Notes: generated from the sequence alone by a model not told the origin. Shown: positions 1-8,800, numbered from the stretch's first letter. The stretch: DNA of 64,000 nt from Thermobaculum sp042408415 (GCA_042408415.1 JBHORE010000059.1:1-64000), one strand, 5' to 3'. Numbers and translations: made by a program.

Positions 1-160
1 CATCCACTATCCGGTGTACATCCACCCCATGCCCTATCACTCCTATCACCGTCCTCTCCATCCCTCGACTGATGTGCGCACTCAACCCCTCACTCTCTAT
101 CCTCTCCACTACCTTCCTGATATCCTCCTCACTAGCTCCAGGCTTCATTACCACGATCAC
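1..160 (-). CDS. aroF: DAHP synthase, N-terminal part (cut by window edge)
   Basis: This is the first 53 residues of 3-deoxy-7-phosphoheptulonate synthase, which condenses phosphoenolpyruvate with erythrose 4-phosphate at the entry to the shikimate pathway. The reverse-strand frame starts at GTG (158-160), six bases after a GGAGG site, and reads MIVVMKPGASEEDIRKVVER followed by GMERTVIGVIG. That is the ferredoxin-like regulatory domain in front of the barrel in Thermotoga/Bacillus-type enzymes. The catalytic barrel lies outside the window. It begins 32 bases after the trpA stop on the same strand, so it is probably the next gene of the trp operon and shares its T-box control. The family is clear; the symbol follows common usage. 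Confidence 0.85.
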   Translation of the reverse strand, partial: MIVVMKPGASEEDIRKVVERIESEGLSAHISRGMERTVIGVIGHGVDVHRIVD

Positions 161-192
161 CTTATGCCTCCGTAAACAAGTTTTTGTAGAAA

Positions 193-1041
193 TTAGGCTG
201 TGGACTTAATCTCACTTACGTTCTCATTGCTAATAGATTCAAATGTAGCAGCGCGCATCTGACTTAGATAAGCACGAAGGGAATCTAAGGCATCCTGCTG
301 ATTTGGAGAGTTCTCTATCATGTTGATGATAGCGCTGGCCACTACAACCCCATCAGCAACCTGATGTAATTGTCTAATATGATCGGGCTTGGATATACCG
401 AAGCCTACAACAAGAGGTAGATCTGTTTGTCCTCTGACAGTTCTAAGGAAAGGCCCAAGATAATCAGGTAGGCTATCTCTAGCCCCAGTTACTCCAGTAA
501 GAGATACACAGTATAAGAAAGCATTGGCTGCATGTGCAGCCAACTTGATCCTGTCAACCGTGCTCGTAGGTGCGACTAAAAATACCAATCCTACTTTATG
601 CTCACTCGAGTAAGTACTAACCTCCTCTGATTCCTCCGGTAGAAGATCCGGAATTATCACTGCCGATATTCCGCTATTAGAGGCATCCCGGAAAAATCTT
701 TGTACCCCATACTTGAGTATGGGATTGTAATAGCTCATCATCACTATAGGAATACTTACTTCCCGTGCTATGCTCTCCGCTACTCCCAAGCTAGATCTTA
801 GTGTGGTACCGTTAGCTAGCGCCCTATTAGATGCCCGCTGTATAGTAGGGCCATCTGCCAAAGGATCTGAGAAAGGCACTCCTAACTCTATAATGTCCGC
901 ACCAGTCTCAGCATACATCTTCGCTGTCTCGACTGATGCAGGTTCGTCAGGAAAACCAGACATTATGTAAGGGATGAATGCCAACCTGCCTTCATCTCTA
1001 GCTTTTTGGAAACTATCGGCAACAGACATCATATTAGGCAC
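193..1041 (-). CDS. trpA: tryptophan synthase alpha subunit
   Basis: TrpA cleaves indole-3-glycerol phosphate to indole and glyceraldehyde 3-phosphate; indole is channelled to TrpB in the alpha2-beta2 complex. The protein is a single TIM barrel of normal family length (282 aa). The catalytic acids are visible as Glu52 in IELGVPFSDP and Asp63 in LADGPTIQRA, and the phosphate-binding GFGISKPDHI is near residue 215. The start is ambiguous: GTG at 1041 lies three bases after AGGAGG, while two ATG codons follow three and four codons later. The 5' end overlaps trpB by eight bases, as expected for translational coupling of the two subunits. Confidence 0.97.
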   Translation of the reverse strand: MPNMMSVADSFQKARDEGRLAFIPYIMSGFPDEPASVETAKMYAETGADIIELGVPFSDPLADGPTIQRASNRALANGTTLRSSLGVAESIAREVSIPIVMMSYYNPILKYGVQRFFRDASNSGISAVIIPDLLPEESEEVSTYSSEHKVGLVFLVAPTSTVDRIKLAAHAANAFLYCVSLTGVTGARDSLPDYLGPFLRTVRGQTDLPLVVGFGISKPDHIRQLHQVADGVVVASAIINMIENSPNQQDALDSLRAYLSQMRAATFESISNENVSEIKSTA

Positions 1042-2263
1042 TCACCTCCTGATCGGGACCAACTATGGTCCCAAGATCTTTATCCCCACGTCCTGAGAGA
1101 TTGATGAGTATTAAGCTGTCAGTAGACATTTGAGGAGCTAATCTAGCGGCGTAGGCAACAGCATGTGCAGACTCTAGAGCAGGGATGATGCCTTCTGTAC
1201 GAGAAAGAAGCTTGAATGCCTCAAGAGCTTCATCGTCATTGACGCTAGTATACTCTGCACGGCCTATATCCTTGAGATATGAGTGTTCCGGGCCAACTCC
1301 GGGGTAATCAAGCCCTGCACTGATACTATGCGTACCCATGATTTGGCCGTTCTCATCTTGCAGGAGATACATTGCAGCTCCGTGAAGGACACCGTAGCTA
1401 CCTGCTACGAGGGTAGCTGCATGCTTACCAGAGCTTATGCCTAGACCGCCTGCCTCAACTCCAACTAGCTTTACATCTTTGTCCTCAATGAACGGATAGA
1501 ATATGCCCATTGAGTTGCTACCTCCCCCCACGCAGGCGACTATAGTATCTGGCAAACGTCCCACCTTAGATAGAAACTGCTCCCTTGACTCTTTTCCGAT
1601 CACTGATTGAAAATCCCGCACTATCATAGGGTAAGGATGTGGGCCTACAACTGATCCTATAAGATAGAAGGTATCTCTAACGTTAGTAACCCAATCCCTT
1701 ATCGCCTCGTTGATAGCATCCTTGAGAGTTCTGGTACCAGATTCGACGGGCACTACGGTGGCGCCCAAGAGCTCCATTCTATATACATTCAGCTTTTGCC
1801 TTTCAACATCCTCGGACCCCATATAGACTACACAGTCTAGACCTAACATGGCGCAGACGGTAGCAGTAGCCACACCATGTTGACCAGCCCCTGTTTCGGC
1901 TATTATCCTTCTCTTACCCATCTTGCGAGCAAGTAGAGCCTGTCCCAGAGCGTTGTTTATCTTGTGAGCACCTGTATGTGCCAGATCCTCCCTCTTGAGA
2001 TATATTTGGGCGCCGCCCAGGATCTCAGACAGCCTCTTAGCATGATATAAGGGAGTAGGTCTACCTACATAATCCTTCAGAAGATGGTTAAGCTCTTGCT
2101 GGAATTCGGGATCATCTTTGATAGAAGCGTAAGCCTCTTCTAGCTCATTCAATGCAGGCACCAAAGTCTCAGGAACGTATCTGCCACCATACCTACCAAA
2201 CTTACCTTTATTATCGGGATAGTGGCTACCTATAGTAGAAAAAGAACTTGTATTCTCAGTCAT
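1034..2263 (-). CDS. trpB: tryptophan synthase beta subunit
   Basis: TrpB is the PLP enzyme that joins indole and L-serine to make tryptophan. The PLP lysine is Lys101 in HTGAHKINN, the phosphate-binding loop is GGGSNSMG and the C-terminal GRGDKDLGT is present. At 409 aa it has the usual TrpB1 length and the KFGRYGGRYVPETL start region that contacts TrpA, so it is the complex-forming type and not the stand-alone TrpB2. Its ATG overlaps the trpF stop in an ATGA arrangement (2260-2263). The upstream Shine-Dalgarno is weak, so coupling to trpF is likely. Confidence 0.98.
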   Translation of the reverse strand: MTENTSSFSTIGSHYPDNKGKFGRYGGRYVPETLVPALNELEEAYASIKDDPEFQQELNHLLKDYVGRPTPLYHAKRLSEILGGAQIYLKREDLAHTGAHKINNALGQALLARKMGKRRIIAETGAGQHGVATATVCAMLGLDCVVYMGSEDVERQKLNVYRMELLGATVVPVESGTRTLKDAINEAIRDWVTNVRDTFYLIGSVVGPHPYPMIVRDFQSVIGKESREQFLSKVGRLPDTIVACVGGGSNSMGIFYPFIEDKDVKLVGVEAGGLGISSGKHAATLVAGSYGVLHGAAMYLLQDENGQIMGTHSISAGLDYPGVGPEHSYLKDIGRAEYTSVNDDEALEAFKLLSRTEGIIPALESAHAVAYAARLAPQMSTDSLILINLSGRGDKDLGTIVGPDQEVSA

Positions 2264-2886
2264 ACTTCTACACCCTTTACAGCCTCTATAAAAGCTTTCA
2301 TTTTGATAGGATCTTTGACACCATCGGTCTCTATCCCGCTACTTACATCCACAGCCTTAGGGCGCACCATTCTTATAGCTTCCTGCACATTAGCCGGACT
2401 TAAACCTCCTGCTAACATGACAGGATAGAAAGCAGCTATCTCCCGAGCTATGGACCAGTCAAATACTCTCCCTGTGCCTCCCATCTTGTTCTTATAGTAC
2501 GTATCCAGAAGGATCATCTCACACAAAGATTTATAGATCTCAACACGAGATCTAGTGGTATAAGCATCTATGACGTGAATAGCCTTGATCACTGGTTTCC
2601 GGATGTAGGAGATAATTTCTGGTTTTTCATCTCCTGAAAGCTGTACTAGATCTAACCCCACGAGATCTGCAACTTTGTTAAGCCTTTCTGGAGTTTCATT
2701 AACGAAAACCCCAACCAGTTTGATATGACCTCTCAGTTGATCAGCTATACGCGCGGCATCTTCAGGAGTTACATACCTGGTAGACTCCTTATAAAATACG
2801 AATCCTAAGTAGTCGGCACCAAGCTCCGAAGCTAGACGTGCATGTTCAAGCGTCTTAATGCCACAAAACTTAATCTCGACGCTCAC
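2260..2886 (-). CDS. trpF: phosphoribosylanthranilate isomerase
   Basis: TrpF performs the Amadori rearrangement of phosphoribosylanthranilate to CdRP, the third step of Trp synthesis. The catalytic Cys is Cys8 in KFCGIKT. The acid-base Asp lies in LLDTYYKNKMGGTGRVFDW near residue 127, and LAGGLSPANVQEA binds phosphate. It is a single barrel of normal size (208 aa) and is not fused to TrpC. It starts at GTG, and the coding region overlaps the trpC end by 17 bases. A GAGGAG site inside the trpC tail sits about eight bases before the GTG. Confidence 0.96.
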   Translation of the reverse strand: MSVEIKFCGIKTLEHARLASELGADYLGFVFYKESTRYVTPEDAARIADQLRGHIKLVGVFVNETPERLNKVADLVGLDLVQLSGDEKPEIISYIRKPVIKAIHVIDAYTTRSRVEIYKSLCEMILLDTYYKNKMGGTGRVFDWSIAREIAAFYPVMLAGGLSPANVQEAIRMVRPKAVDVSSGIETDGVKDPIKMKAFIEAVKGVEV

Positions 2887-3682
2887 CCTTCAGCTCCTCT
2901 ATCTTCTTAGCAGGATCACCTGACACAACGAGGGCTTCACCTACTAGCACAGCATTAGCCCCGACTGCCTGTACGCTTTCCACGTCAGTCCTACTAAAAA
3001 TACCGCTTTCTGAGATCACCAGTACCTCTGAATCAGCACGATCGCGAATATATGGAGCCAATCGCTGAGTAACTTCAATTGTGGTATGGAAGCTTTCCAG
3101 GTCTCTGTTATTTATGCCGATTAGACGAGCCCCTGACGCCAAAGCCAGGTCCACATCTTCTTCATCATGAACTTCTACAAGAGCATCCATACCAAGCTCA
3201 GAGGCAGTATTTATGAGAGCGGTAAGTTTCTCCCCAGTCAGCGACCTAACTATAAGTAGTATGGCATCCGCACCATTAGCCCTACTCTCAATTACCTGGT
3301 ACTCGTCAAGGATAAAGTCCTTGCGCAACACTGGGATGCTAACCTGAGAGCTCACACTTTGGAGATCATCAATCGATCCTCCAAAGTATTTCTCATCAGT
3401 CAGTACACTTATAGCTGACGCCCCTGCCTTCTGATAAACATGTGCTATCGAGACTGGATCAAGACTTGTGTTCAGATCCCCTTTCGAGGGAGAGCGACGC
3501 TTGACCTCCGCAATAACACCCACTGTGTTCACCGTACTTAGAGATTTGTATAAGGACCTTGGTGGGCTGACCTTGTCAAGCTTACTTATAAGGACATGTT
3601 CGGGATTAGTACTCCGTCTTTCCCTGATCTCCTCAAGCTTGTTATCTATGATCTTGCTTAAAAAATTCTTGCTCGTAGTCAA
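2870..3682 (-). CDS. trpC: indole-3-glycerol phosphate synthase
   Basis: TrpC closes the indole ring of CdRP with loss of CO2 and water to give indole-3-glycerol phosphate. Family signatures are VIAEVKRRSPSKG (catalytic Lys region, near residue 55), LRKDFILDEYQV (second catalytic Lys), ISESGI and VLVGEAL. Length is normal (270 aa). The apparent start is TTG at 3682, preceded by GGAG with eight bases of spacing. It follows the trpS stop by five bases and overlaps trpF. Confidence 0.96.
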   Translation of the reverse strand: MTTSKNFLSKIIDNKLEEIRERRSTNPEHVLISKLDKVSPPRSLYKSLSTVNTVGVIAEVKRRSPSKGDLNTSLDPVSIAHVYQKAGASAISVLTDEKYFGGSIDDLQSVSSQVSIPVLRKDFILDEYQVIESRANGADAILLIVRSLTGEKLTALINTASELGMDALVEVHDEEDVDLALASGARLIGINNRDLESFHTTIEVTQRLAPYIRDRADSEVLVISESGIFSRTDVESVQAVGANAVLVGEALVVSGDPAKKIEELKGERRD

Positions 3683-3687
3683 CTGTA

Positions 3688-4734
3688 CTACTCCAAACCC
3701 ACAGCTTTCTTGACCGCATTTAGAACCACTGCGGATGTCTCGCGTGCACGTTCAGCACCCTGGGCCAGAATGTTCTCTAGATAAGATGGGTCCTGTCTGA
3801 TATCCCTATATTTCTCCTGGAGAGGGGTGAGGTACTCGACTAACCGTTCAGCAAGCTCCCTCTTAAGATCGGCATATCCTTTTCCATCGAAGTGAGCCTC
3901 TATATCCTCCTCGGATTGACCGGTGATAGCCTGATAAATAGTTAGAAGGTTGTACAAACCAGGTCTTTCTGGATCAAACTTTATATCTCTACCAGGATCG
4001 GTCACCGCTCGAGCAATCTTCTTTCTGATATCATCAGGGCTATCCAAAAGTCTGATAGCATGATATCTACTCTTCTCACTCTTGCTCATCTTCTTGGTAG
4101 GATCATCCAGTCCCATCACGCGAGCACCATATTTAGGTATATATGGTTCAGGTATGGCCAATGTATCACCAAACAGTCTGTTGAACCTCTCAGCCAGATC
4201 TCTTGCAAGCTCGAGATGCTGTTTTTGATCCTCTCCTACAGGCACATAGAGAGGCACTGGAGGTATGTTTCCATATAGCAAGATATCTGCAGCCTGAAGC
4301 ACAGGGTAATCAAAAAGCCCCACACTGGATCTCTCTCTATCGCCCTTCGATTTCTCTTTGAACTGGGTCATACGTTCCAGCCAGCCCATTGGGGCTATAC
4401 AGTTTAGTATCCAGCAGAGCTCAGCATGAGCTGGGACATGTGACTGCACGAATATAGTCGATACATTTGGGTCCACCCCGCAGGCAATATATAGAGCTGC
4501 TACTTCTCTTGTCTTTTCGTAAAGCTCTTTAGGATCCTGTGGGGTAGTGATAGCATGCATATTCACTATGCAGAAGAAGGAGTCATGTTCGTGTTGCATA
4601 GCAACCCAGTTCTTGATGGCGCCTATATAATTACCTATGTGTAGGTCCCCGGTAGGCATGATTCCAGACAAAACCCGAGACTTGGGTGCCCGGGATATAT
4701 CGACTGGAACCTTTTCAAGCTCAGAAACGCTCAA
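3688..4734 (-). CDS. trpS: tryptophanyl-tRNA synthetase
   Basis: TrpS charges tRNA-Trp with tryptophan. It is a class Ic Rossmann synthetase: the HIGH-type motif is HIGN at residues 32-35, and KKMSKSEKS near residue 210 is the KMSKS loop. The length (348 aa) is that of the bacterial homodimeric enzyme. It starts at TTG, eight bases after AGGAGG. It sits between trpD and trpC inside the biosynthetic operon with gaps of only 5 and 12 bases. One T-box leader upstream would therefore control both the supply of Trp and its charging. This placement is unusual but consistent with T-box logic. Confidence 0.97.
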   Translation of the reverse strand: MSVSELEKVPVDISRAPKSRVLSGIMPTGDLHIGNYIGAIKNWVAMQHEHDSFFCIVNMHAITTPQDPKELYEKTREVAALYIACGVDPNVSTIFVQSHVPAHAELCWILNCIAPMGWLERMTQFKEKSKGDRERSSVGLFDYPVLQAADILLYGNIPPVPLYVPVGEDQKQHLELARDLAERFNRLFGDTLAIPEPYIPKYGARVMGLDDPTKKMSKSEKSRYHAIRLLDSPDDIRKKIARAVTDPGRDIKFDPERPGLYNLLTIYQAITGQSEEDIEAHFDGKGYADLKRELAERLVEYLTPLQEKYRDIRQDPSYLENILAQGAERARETSAVVLNAVKKAVGLE

Positions 4735-4746
4735 TGTAACGACCTC

Positions 4747-5796
4747 CTAATTACCCTTATTTTCCTCTGCAAATCGCTGAGTAGCTCCTACAAAAGCATC
4801 AAGCTTCTCCATAGCAGCCCCTTCATCGATGACACGAGCTGCAACTTCTAAGCCTTCTTTCAAGTTTTCGGCTATATCCGCTGCTACTAAACCTGCGGCA
4901 GCATTTATCAAAACTACATCTCTAGCTGGGCCTGAGGCACCAGAGAGAACTTTCCTAGTAATATCAGCATTAGTTTCTTTATCTCCTCCGCGTAGGCTCT
5001 GAGTAGAGGAAGATCTGAATCCAAACTGTTCTGGGCAGATCTCGTATTTGCTTATCTTTCCCCCCTTAAGTTCGTATACCAGGCTGGGACCAGATAGCGT
5101 TATCTCGTCAAGGCCATCCTCTCCATGCACGACCAACGCGTGCACGGAACCCAGCTCACGCAATGCCTCTATCATCTTCGATGCTAAGGCATTATCCGCT
5201 ACCCCCAGTACTTGCCTTCTAGCTCCAGCAGGATTAGTAAGAGGACCTAGCACGTTGAATATAGTCCTTACCCTCATCTCCCTTCTTGGACCTGCTGCAT
5301 ACTTCATAGCTGGATGGAATAGAGGAGCAAACATAAAGCCTATACCAGTATCCTCTATAACCCTCTCCACGGCAGCAGGTCCAAGATCAATTCTTGCTCC
5401 TAAGGCCTCCAAAACATCAGCCGATCCACATCTGCTACTCATAGCCCTATTACCATGCTTTGCAACCTTGGCACCAGCTGCAGCTATAACGAAAGCAGCA
5501 GTAGTGCTTATATTGAAAGTATCAGCCTTATCTCCACCAGTCCCACAGGTATCTACGACTTCGCCTTTGACATTTACCCTTAGAGCCTTACGACGCATCA
5601 CCGAGGCAAAACCTGCTATCTCATCTATAGTTTCGCCTTTCAAGTGCAAACCCATCATTATGGCACCGAACTGAGCGCCGGTAACTTGCCCCTCCATTAT
5701 CAGGTCCATAACTGCTTCAGCCTGATATCGAGTCAGAGATTTGCCTTGGCTAAGTAGGTGTATGGCATCATAAATTACTGACACATCTCTTTCCAT
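4747..5796 (-). CDS. trpD: anthranilate phosphoribosyltransferase
   Basis: TrpD transfers the phosphoribosyl group of PRPP to anthranilate, the second step of the pathway. The PRPP/Mg motif is VDTCGTGGDKADTFNIST (GTGGD at residues 85-89), with KHGNRAMSSRCGSADVLEALG after it and RTIFNVLGPLTNPA in the C-terminal half. Length (349 aa) is normal. The ATG follows AGGAG and begins three bases after the trpG stop. There is no fusion to the glutaminase TrpG, which is a separate gene here. Confidence 0.97.
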   Translation of the reverse strand: MERDVSVIYDAIHLLSQGKSLTRYQAEAVMDLIMEGQVTGAQFGAIMMGLHLKGETIDEIAGFASVMRRKALRVNVKGEVVDTCGTGGDKADTFNISTTAAFVIAAAGAKVAKHGNRAMSSRCGSADVLEALGARIDLGPAAVERVIEDTGIGFMFAPLFHPAMKYAAGPRREMRVRTIFNVLGPLTNPAGARRQVLGVADNALASKMIEALRELGSVHALVVHGEDGLDEITLSGPSLVYELKGGKISKYEICPEQFGFRSSSTQSLRGGDKETNADITRKVLSGASGPARDVVLINAAAGLVAADIAENLKEGLEVAARVIDEGAAMEKLDAFVGATQRFAEENKGN

Positions 5797-5799
5797 AAG

Positions 5800-6396
5800 C
5801 TAGGCTCCTATTAGCTGTAATGACTCTTTAAGATCTACGTTAAGGAAGTTGGCAAGTATCTTGGACCCATATTCGGTCAACACACTCTCAGGGTGGAACT
5901 GTACACCCTCGATGGGCATGTTTTTATGTCTTAGTCCCATAACTAAGCCATTAGAGGTTTGAGCCACAACCTCTAACTCATCACTAATAGACGACTTATC
6001 TACTACCAAAGAATGATAACGCACTGCCTCAAAAGGAGAAGGTATGTTTCTGAATACTCCCTTCCCTGTGTGGTATATGAGACTAGTCTTGCCATGTAGA
6101 AGCTCGCCAGCATTTACTATCTTCCCACCGAACACCTGTCCAATGCACTGCATGCCCAGGCAAACTCCAAGTATCGGCAACTTGCCACCTAAACTCCTTA
6201 TAACCTCGCATGATATACCTGCATCATCCGGAGTTCCCGGGCCTGGCGAGATAACAATACGATCAGGGGCCATATTTTGGATATCGTTTATAGTAAGCTC
6301 ATCATTTCTATAAACCAAGACTTCCTGCCCAAGCTGCGAAAGCATCTGATACAAGTTATATGTAAAGCTGTCGTAGTTATCTATTAACAGCAGCAT
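5800..6396 (-). CDS. trpG: anthranilate synthase glutaminase subunit
   Basis: TrpG is a class I glutamine amidotransferase that supplies ammonia to TrpE. The nucleophile is Cys79 in GVCLGMQCIGQ, and the His-Glu pair is in VQFHPESVLTEYG near residue 170. I place the start at ATG 6396 (MLLLIDNYDSF), seven bases after AAAGGAG. The longer open frame upstream lacks homology and merely runs into trpE. The gene overlaps the end of trpE by 20 bases. A protein like this may also serve p-aminobenzoate synthase (PabA role), since the two families are not separable by eye. Confidence 0.95.
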   Translation of the reverse strand: MLLLIDNYDSFTYNLYQMLSQLGQEVLVYRNDELTINDIQNMAPDRIVISPGPGTPDDAGISCEVIRSLGGKLPILGVCLGMQCIGQVFGGKIVNAGELLHGKTSLIYHTGKGVFRNIPSPFEAVRYHSLVVDKSSISDELEVVAQTSNGLVMGLRHKNMPIEGVQFHPESVLTEYGSKILANFLNVDLKESLQLIGA

Positions 6397-7879
6397 TAGC
6401 ATTCTCCTTTGAGAAACTCTCAGCCATACCAATCGCTCTCATCAAAGCCCTGGCCTTGTTTCGAGTTTCTTGGTATTCCCTAGTAGGCTCACTGTCAGCG
6501 ACGATTCCAGCTCCCGCCTGGACATGTGCTAGCCCATCCTTCATCAGTATGGTTCGTATAGTTATCGCCATATCCAGGTTGCCGCCATAGCCGAAGTAAC
6601 CTAAAGCGCCTGCATAAGGACCTCTCTGCTCTTTTTCTAGATCTGCTATGATCTGCATAGCTCTTATCTTTGGTGCACCAGAAACAGTTCCCGCAGGGAA
6701 GCAAGCTCTAAGAGCTTCCCACGAAGGATAATCATCCCTCAATCGACCGACCACATGAGACACTAAATGCATCACATGAGAATACCTCTCTATATCCATT
6801 AGCTGCGTAACTCGGACTGTACCAGGGATAGATACCCTTCCGATATCATTTCTTCCCAAATCGACTAGCATGATATGCTCTGCTCTTTCTTTGGGATCAG
6901 CTCGCAATTCCTCCCCTAAATACCTGTCTTCATCTTCATCTTTGCCCCTGGGTCTTGTACCCGCAATTGGATGCGTACTAACTTCGCCATCCTGCACGCG
7001 TACCAGCATCTCGGGACTAGCACCTACCAAAGAGATATCACCCATCTGAAGCAAGAACATATAAGGAGATGGATTAATGGCTCTTAGAGCTCTGTACACG
7101 TCCATAGGAGTAGCAGTGGTTTGCCTTGTCCACCTTTGGGATAGAACTACTTGGATGATGTCCCCTTGAGCTATGTAACGCTTAGCTTTCTCCACAGCAT
7201 CACAAAATTCTTCAGGGGTCATATTTGATTGGATGTCTAAGTCCTCTGAAGGGACTTCTGCGTCGACTTGAGATAAGCGCTGAGGTAAAGAGAGCCTATC
7301 TATGAAGCTATCTATACGCTCAATAGCCCTTCCATATGAGCCAGATAAATCCTCATCTGCCAAGGTATTACTAAGAACAATAGCTCTGTGCCTTAGCCTA
7401 TCAAATATAAGAATGGTATCAACAAACATCAATATCGCATCAGGAACATCTATAGCTCTTTCTCTAGCCAGCGGCAATCTTTCCCATAGAGAGGCACATT
7501 CATAACCTATATACCCAACAGCCCCACCAAGAAACCTCGGCAGATTTCTTGGTCTGCCCACTATCGGCCTGGACAGTCTCTGGTTAACGAGATCCAAGGG
7601 GTCATTCGTATTCAGTGGAATTAGATGCTCATCCTGCAAAATCACAGAACCATCTCTTGAAAAGATAGCTATAGCCTGCGGATCTGAACCTAGAAAGCTA
7701 TAACGAGCCATCCTTTCACCACCCTCAACGCTTTCAAGCAAAAACCCGTAGTCAGAGGATAGTAACTTAGCATAAGCAGATAGAGGTGTTTCCAGATCCG
7801 CAAGGATCTCTTTATATACCGGAACTATTACTCCTGGCTTAGCTATCTTCTTGAAAGTTTCAAAGTCGGGTGCGTACAC
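6377..7879 (-). CDS. trpE: anthranilate synthase component I
   Basis: TrpE converts chorismate and ammonia to anthranilate, the committed step. The N-terminal regulatory domain carries the feedback region LLESVEGGERMARYSFLG. The C-terminal chorismate-binding domain shows IAGTRPRGKDEDED, ERAEHIMLVDLGRND, FPAGTVSGAPKIRAM and YQETRNKARAL. Length (500 aa) is normal. The start is GTG at 7879 after AGGAGA. As the first gene of the operon it sits about 40 bases downstream of the T-box terminator. It appears Trp-feedback-sensitive, given the conserved LLESVEGGE segment. Confidence 0.97.
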   Translation of the reverse strand: MYAPDFETFKKIAKPGVIVPVYKEILADLETPLSAYAKLLSSDYGFLLESVEGGERMARYSFLGSDPQAIAIFSRDGSVILQDEHLIPLNTNDPLDLVNQRLSRPIVGRPRNLPRFLGGAVGYIGYECASLWERLPLARERAIDVPDAILMFVDTILIFDRLRHRAIVLSNTLADEDLSGSYGRAIERIDSFIDRLSLPQRLSQVDAEVPSEDLDIQSNMTPEEFCDAVEKAKRYIAQGDIIQVVLSQRWTRQTTATPMDVYRALRAINPSPYMFLLQMGDISLVGASPEMLVRVQDGEVSTHPIAGTRPRGKDEDEDRYLGEELRADPKERAEHIMLVDLGRNDIGRVSIPGTVRVTQLMDIERYSHVMHLVSHVVGRLRDDYPSWEALRACFPAGTVSGAPKIRAMQIIADLEKEQRGPYAGALGYFGYGGNLDMAITIRTILMKDGLAHVQAGAGIVADSEPTREYQETRNKARALMRAIGMAESFSKENANAAVNR

Positions 7880-7916
7880 TGCCTGTTCTCCTAACTAAGG
7901 CTACTTAAAATTCAAA

Positions 7917-7950
7917 GCCCTCCGTCCCAGACAAGCTGGGGACGGAGGGC
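7917..7950 (-). terminator. T-box-controlled intrinsic terminator
   Basis: The reverse strand forms a hairpin with arms GCCCTCCGTCCC and GGGACGGAGGGC around a short loop, followed by TTTGAATTTT. It directly follows the T-box sequence, whose 3' half overlaps the region needed for the alternative antiterminator. The U tract is interrupted, but the stem is long and GC-rich. Confidence 0.88.
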
Positions 7951-8195
7951 TTCCGCGGTGCCACCCCAATTAGGCCAAAGGCCTCACTCAGGAGGTACGG
8001 GAGACATAATCTCCGATACCTCTCTCCTTGTAACGGCGGAGACCCCGGCGAAGCCTACTTGCAGAAAGCTTTCGGTTCGCAGCTCCCAGGCCCATTCAGC
8101 ATTCGCGCCGGCACCGGCTCACACCTATCCCGGCTCTCTGAGCCCCGCTTGAATGCCTACTATTCCTGTTCAAAGCCTTTCGAAATATTCTCTTT
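7917..8195 (-). promoter_or_regulatory. T-box leader (tRNA-Trp sensing) of the trp operon
   Basis: Read on the reverse strand, this untranslated leader holds the canonical T-box GGGGTGGCACCGCG at 7954-7967, just before a strong terminator hairpin. Upstream, CAGAGAGCCGGGATAGGTG followed by TGAGCCGG resembles the distal part of Stem I. The 3' side of Stem I reads GAATGCTGAATGGGCCTGGG; the TGG at 8092-8094 is the best candidate specifier codon and would pair with the CCA anticodon of tRNA-Trp. T-box RNAs bind the matching uncharged tRNA through the specifier and the T-box bulge, favouring the antiterminator. The leader fills the 380-base gap upstream of trpE. The specifier assignment is inferred from position and operon content. 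Confidence 0.93.
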
Positions 8196-8201
8196 GTTGA
8201 G

Positions 8202-8230
8202 AGTATACAACTTGACCAACGGACAATCAA
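8202..8230 (-). promoter_or_regulatory. promoter of the trp operon
   Basis: On the reverse strand a -35 TTGATT (8225-8230) and a -10 TATACT (8202-8207) are separated by exactly 17 bases. Transcription would start near 8195, just ahead of the T-box Stem I. Confidence 0.75.
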
Positions 8231-8263
8231 GACCAACCATAGTAACAAAGGTCAGACTTGATT

Positions 8264-8800
8264 TCATCGAACATGATCATGCCAAACATTAGGTGGTAAA
8301 GAGTCCGGAGCCTCAGTAGGATCAAAAAACACTCTCATAGTCCATTCAGGATTTTCATAACCGCTAGCTCTGGCTTCCTGCATTACTCTATCAGCCTGAT
8401 TGATGGCCTCACGCGCGTTGGGACATACAGCTATTAATCTGAAGCGCTGAGCAGGCCGCATACGAACATATACAGCATAATATAATGGCCTTTCATACTC
8501 GACCCAGGGATGAGCTTCAAATACCCTGTCCCAAAGCACTTCTTCTATATACGGGGACAAAGCCTCCTGACGCCTTGCCATCTGAGGACTTTCTTTGAAG
8601 CGTTTTATAGTCTCCAGTGAATCAAAGTAGCCTACACCCCACATCTCGTTCGGGTCATCGGTGGGCAGCAATACATAAACTGTGGGCCCCCCAGGTTCAT
8701 TTGGAGAAACCGGCAGAGCATTGCCTGGATCATGCCATGCCTTTAGAAACTCTTTCATCAGCCCCGGTTTTATGCGACGCGCAGTGATCCAGACGTACAC
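8264..8800 (-). CDS. predicted ABM-like dimeric alpha/beta-barrel protein
   Basis: I do not recognise a precise family. The 178-residue protein has two parts. Residues 1-95 (VWITARRIKPGLMKEFLKAW, then GVGYFDSLETIKRFKESP and RRQEALSPYIEEVLW) look like the ferredoxin-like fold of antibiotic-biosynthesis monooxygenase/stress-response barrel proteins. The rest (VRMRPAQRFRLIAVCPNARE) may be a second copy of that fold. It is predicted to be soluble with no signal peptide. It starts at GTG after AGGAGATGAGAA, 33 bases behind the pspA stop, so it is probably the last gene of that operon. Enzyme or sensor function is unknown. Confidence 0.6.
   Translation of the reverse strand: MYVWITARRIKPGLMKEFLKAWHDPGNALPVSPNEPGGPTVYVLLPTDDPNEMWGVGYFDSLETIKRFKESPQMARRQEALSPYIEEVLWDRVFEAHPWVEYERPLYYAVYVRMRPAQRFRLIAVCPNAREAINQADRVMQEARASGYENPEWTMRVFFDPTEAPDSLPPNVWHDHVR

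Noticed and set aside
5048..5674. A 208-residue open frame on the forward strand inside trpD.
   Set aside because: It lies wholly within trpD on the opposite strand. Its composition (Ser/Thr/Ala-rich, no domain) is that of a shadow frame, and trpD is a certain gene.
8059..8292. A forward-strand frame through the trp leader.
   Set aside because: The region is a T-box RNA on the other strand; the frame has no ribosome-binding site or homology.
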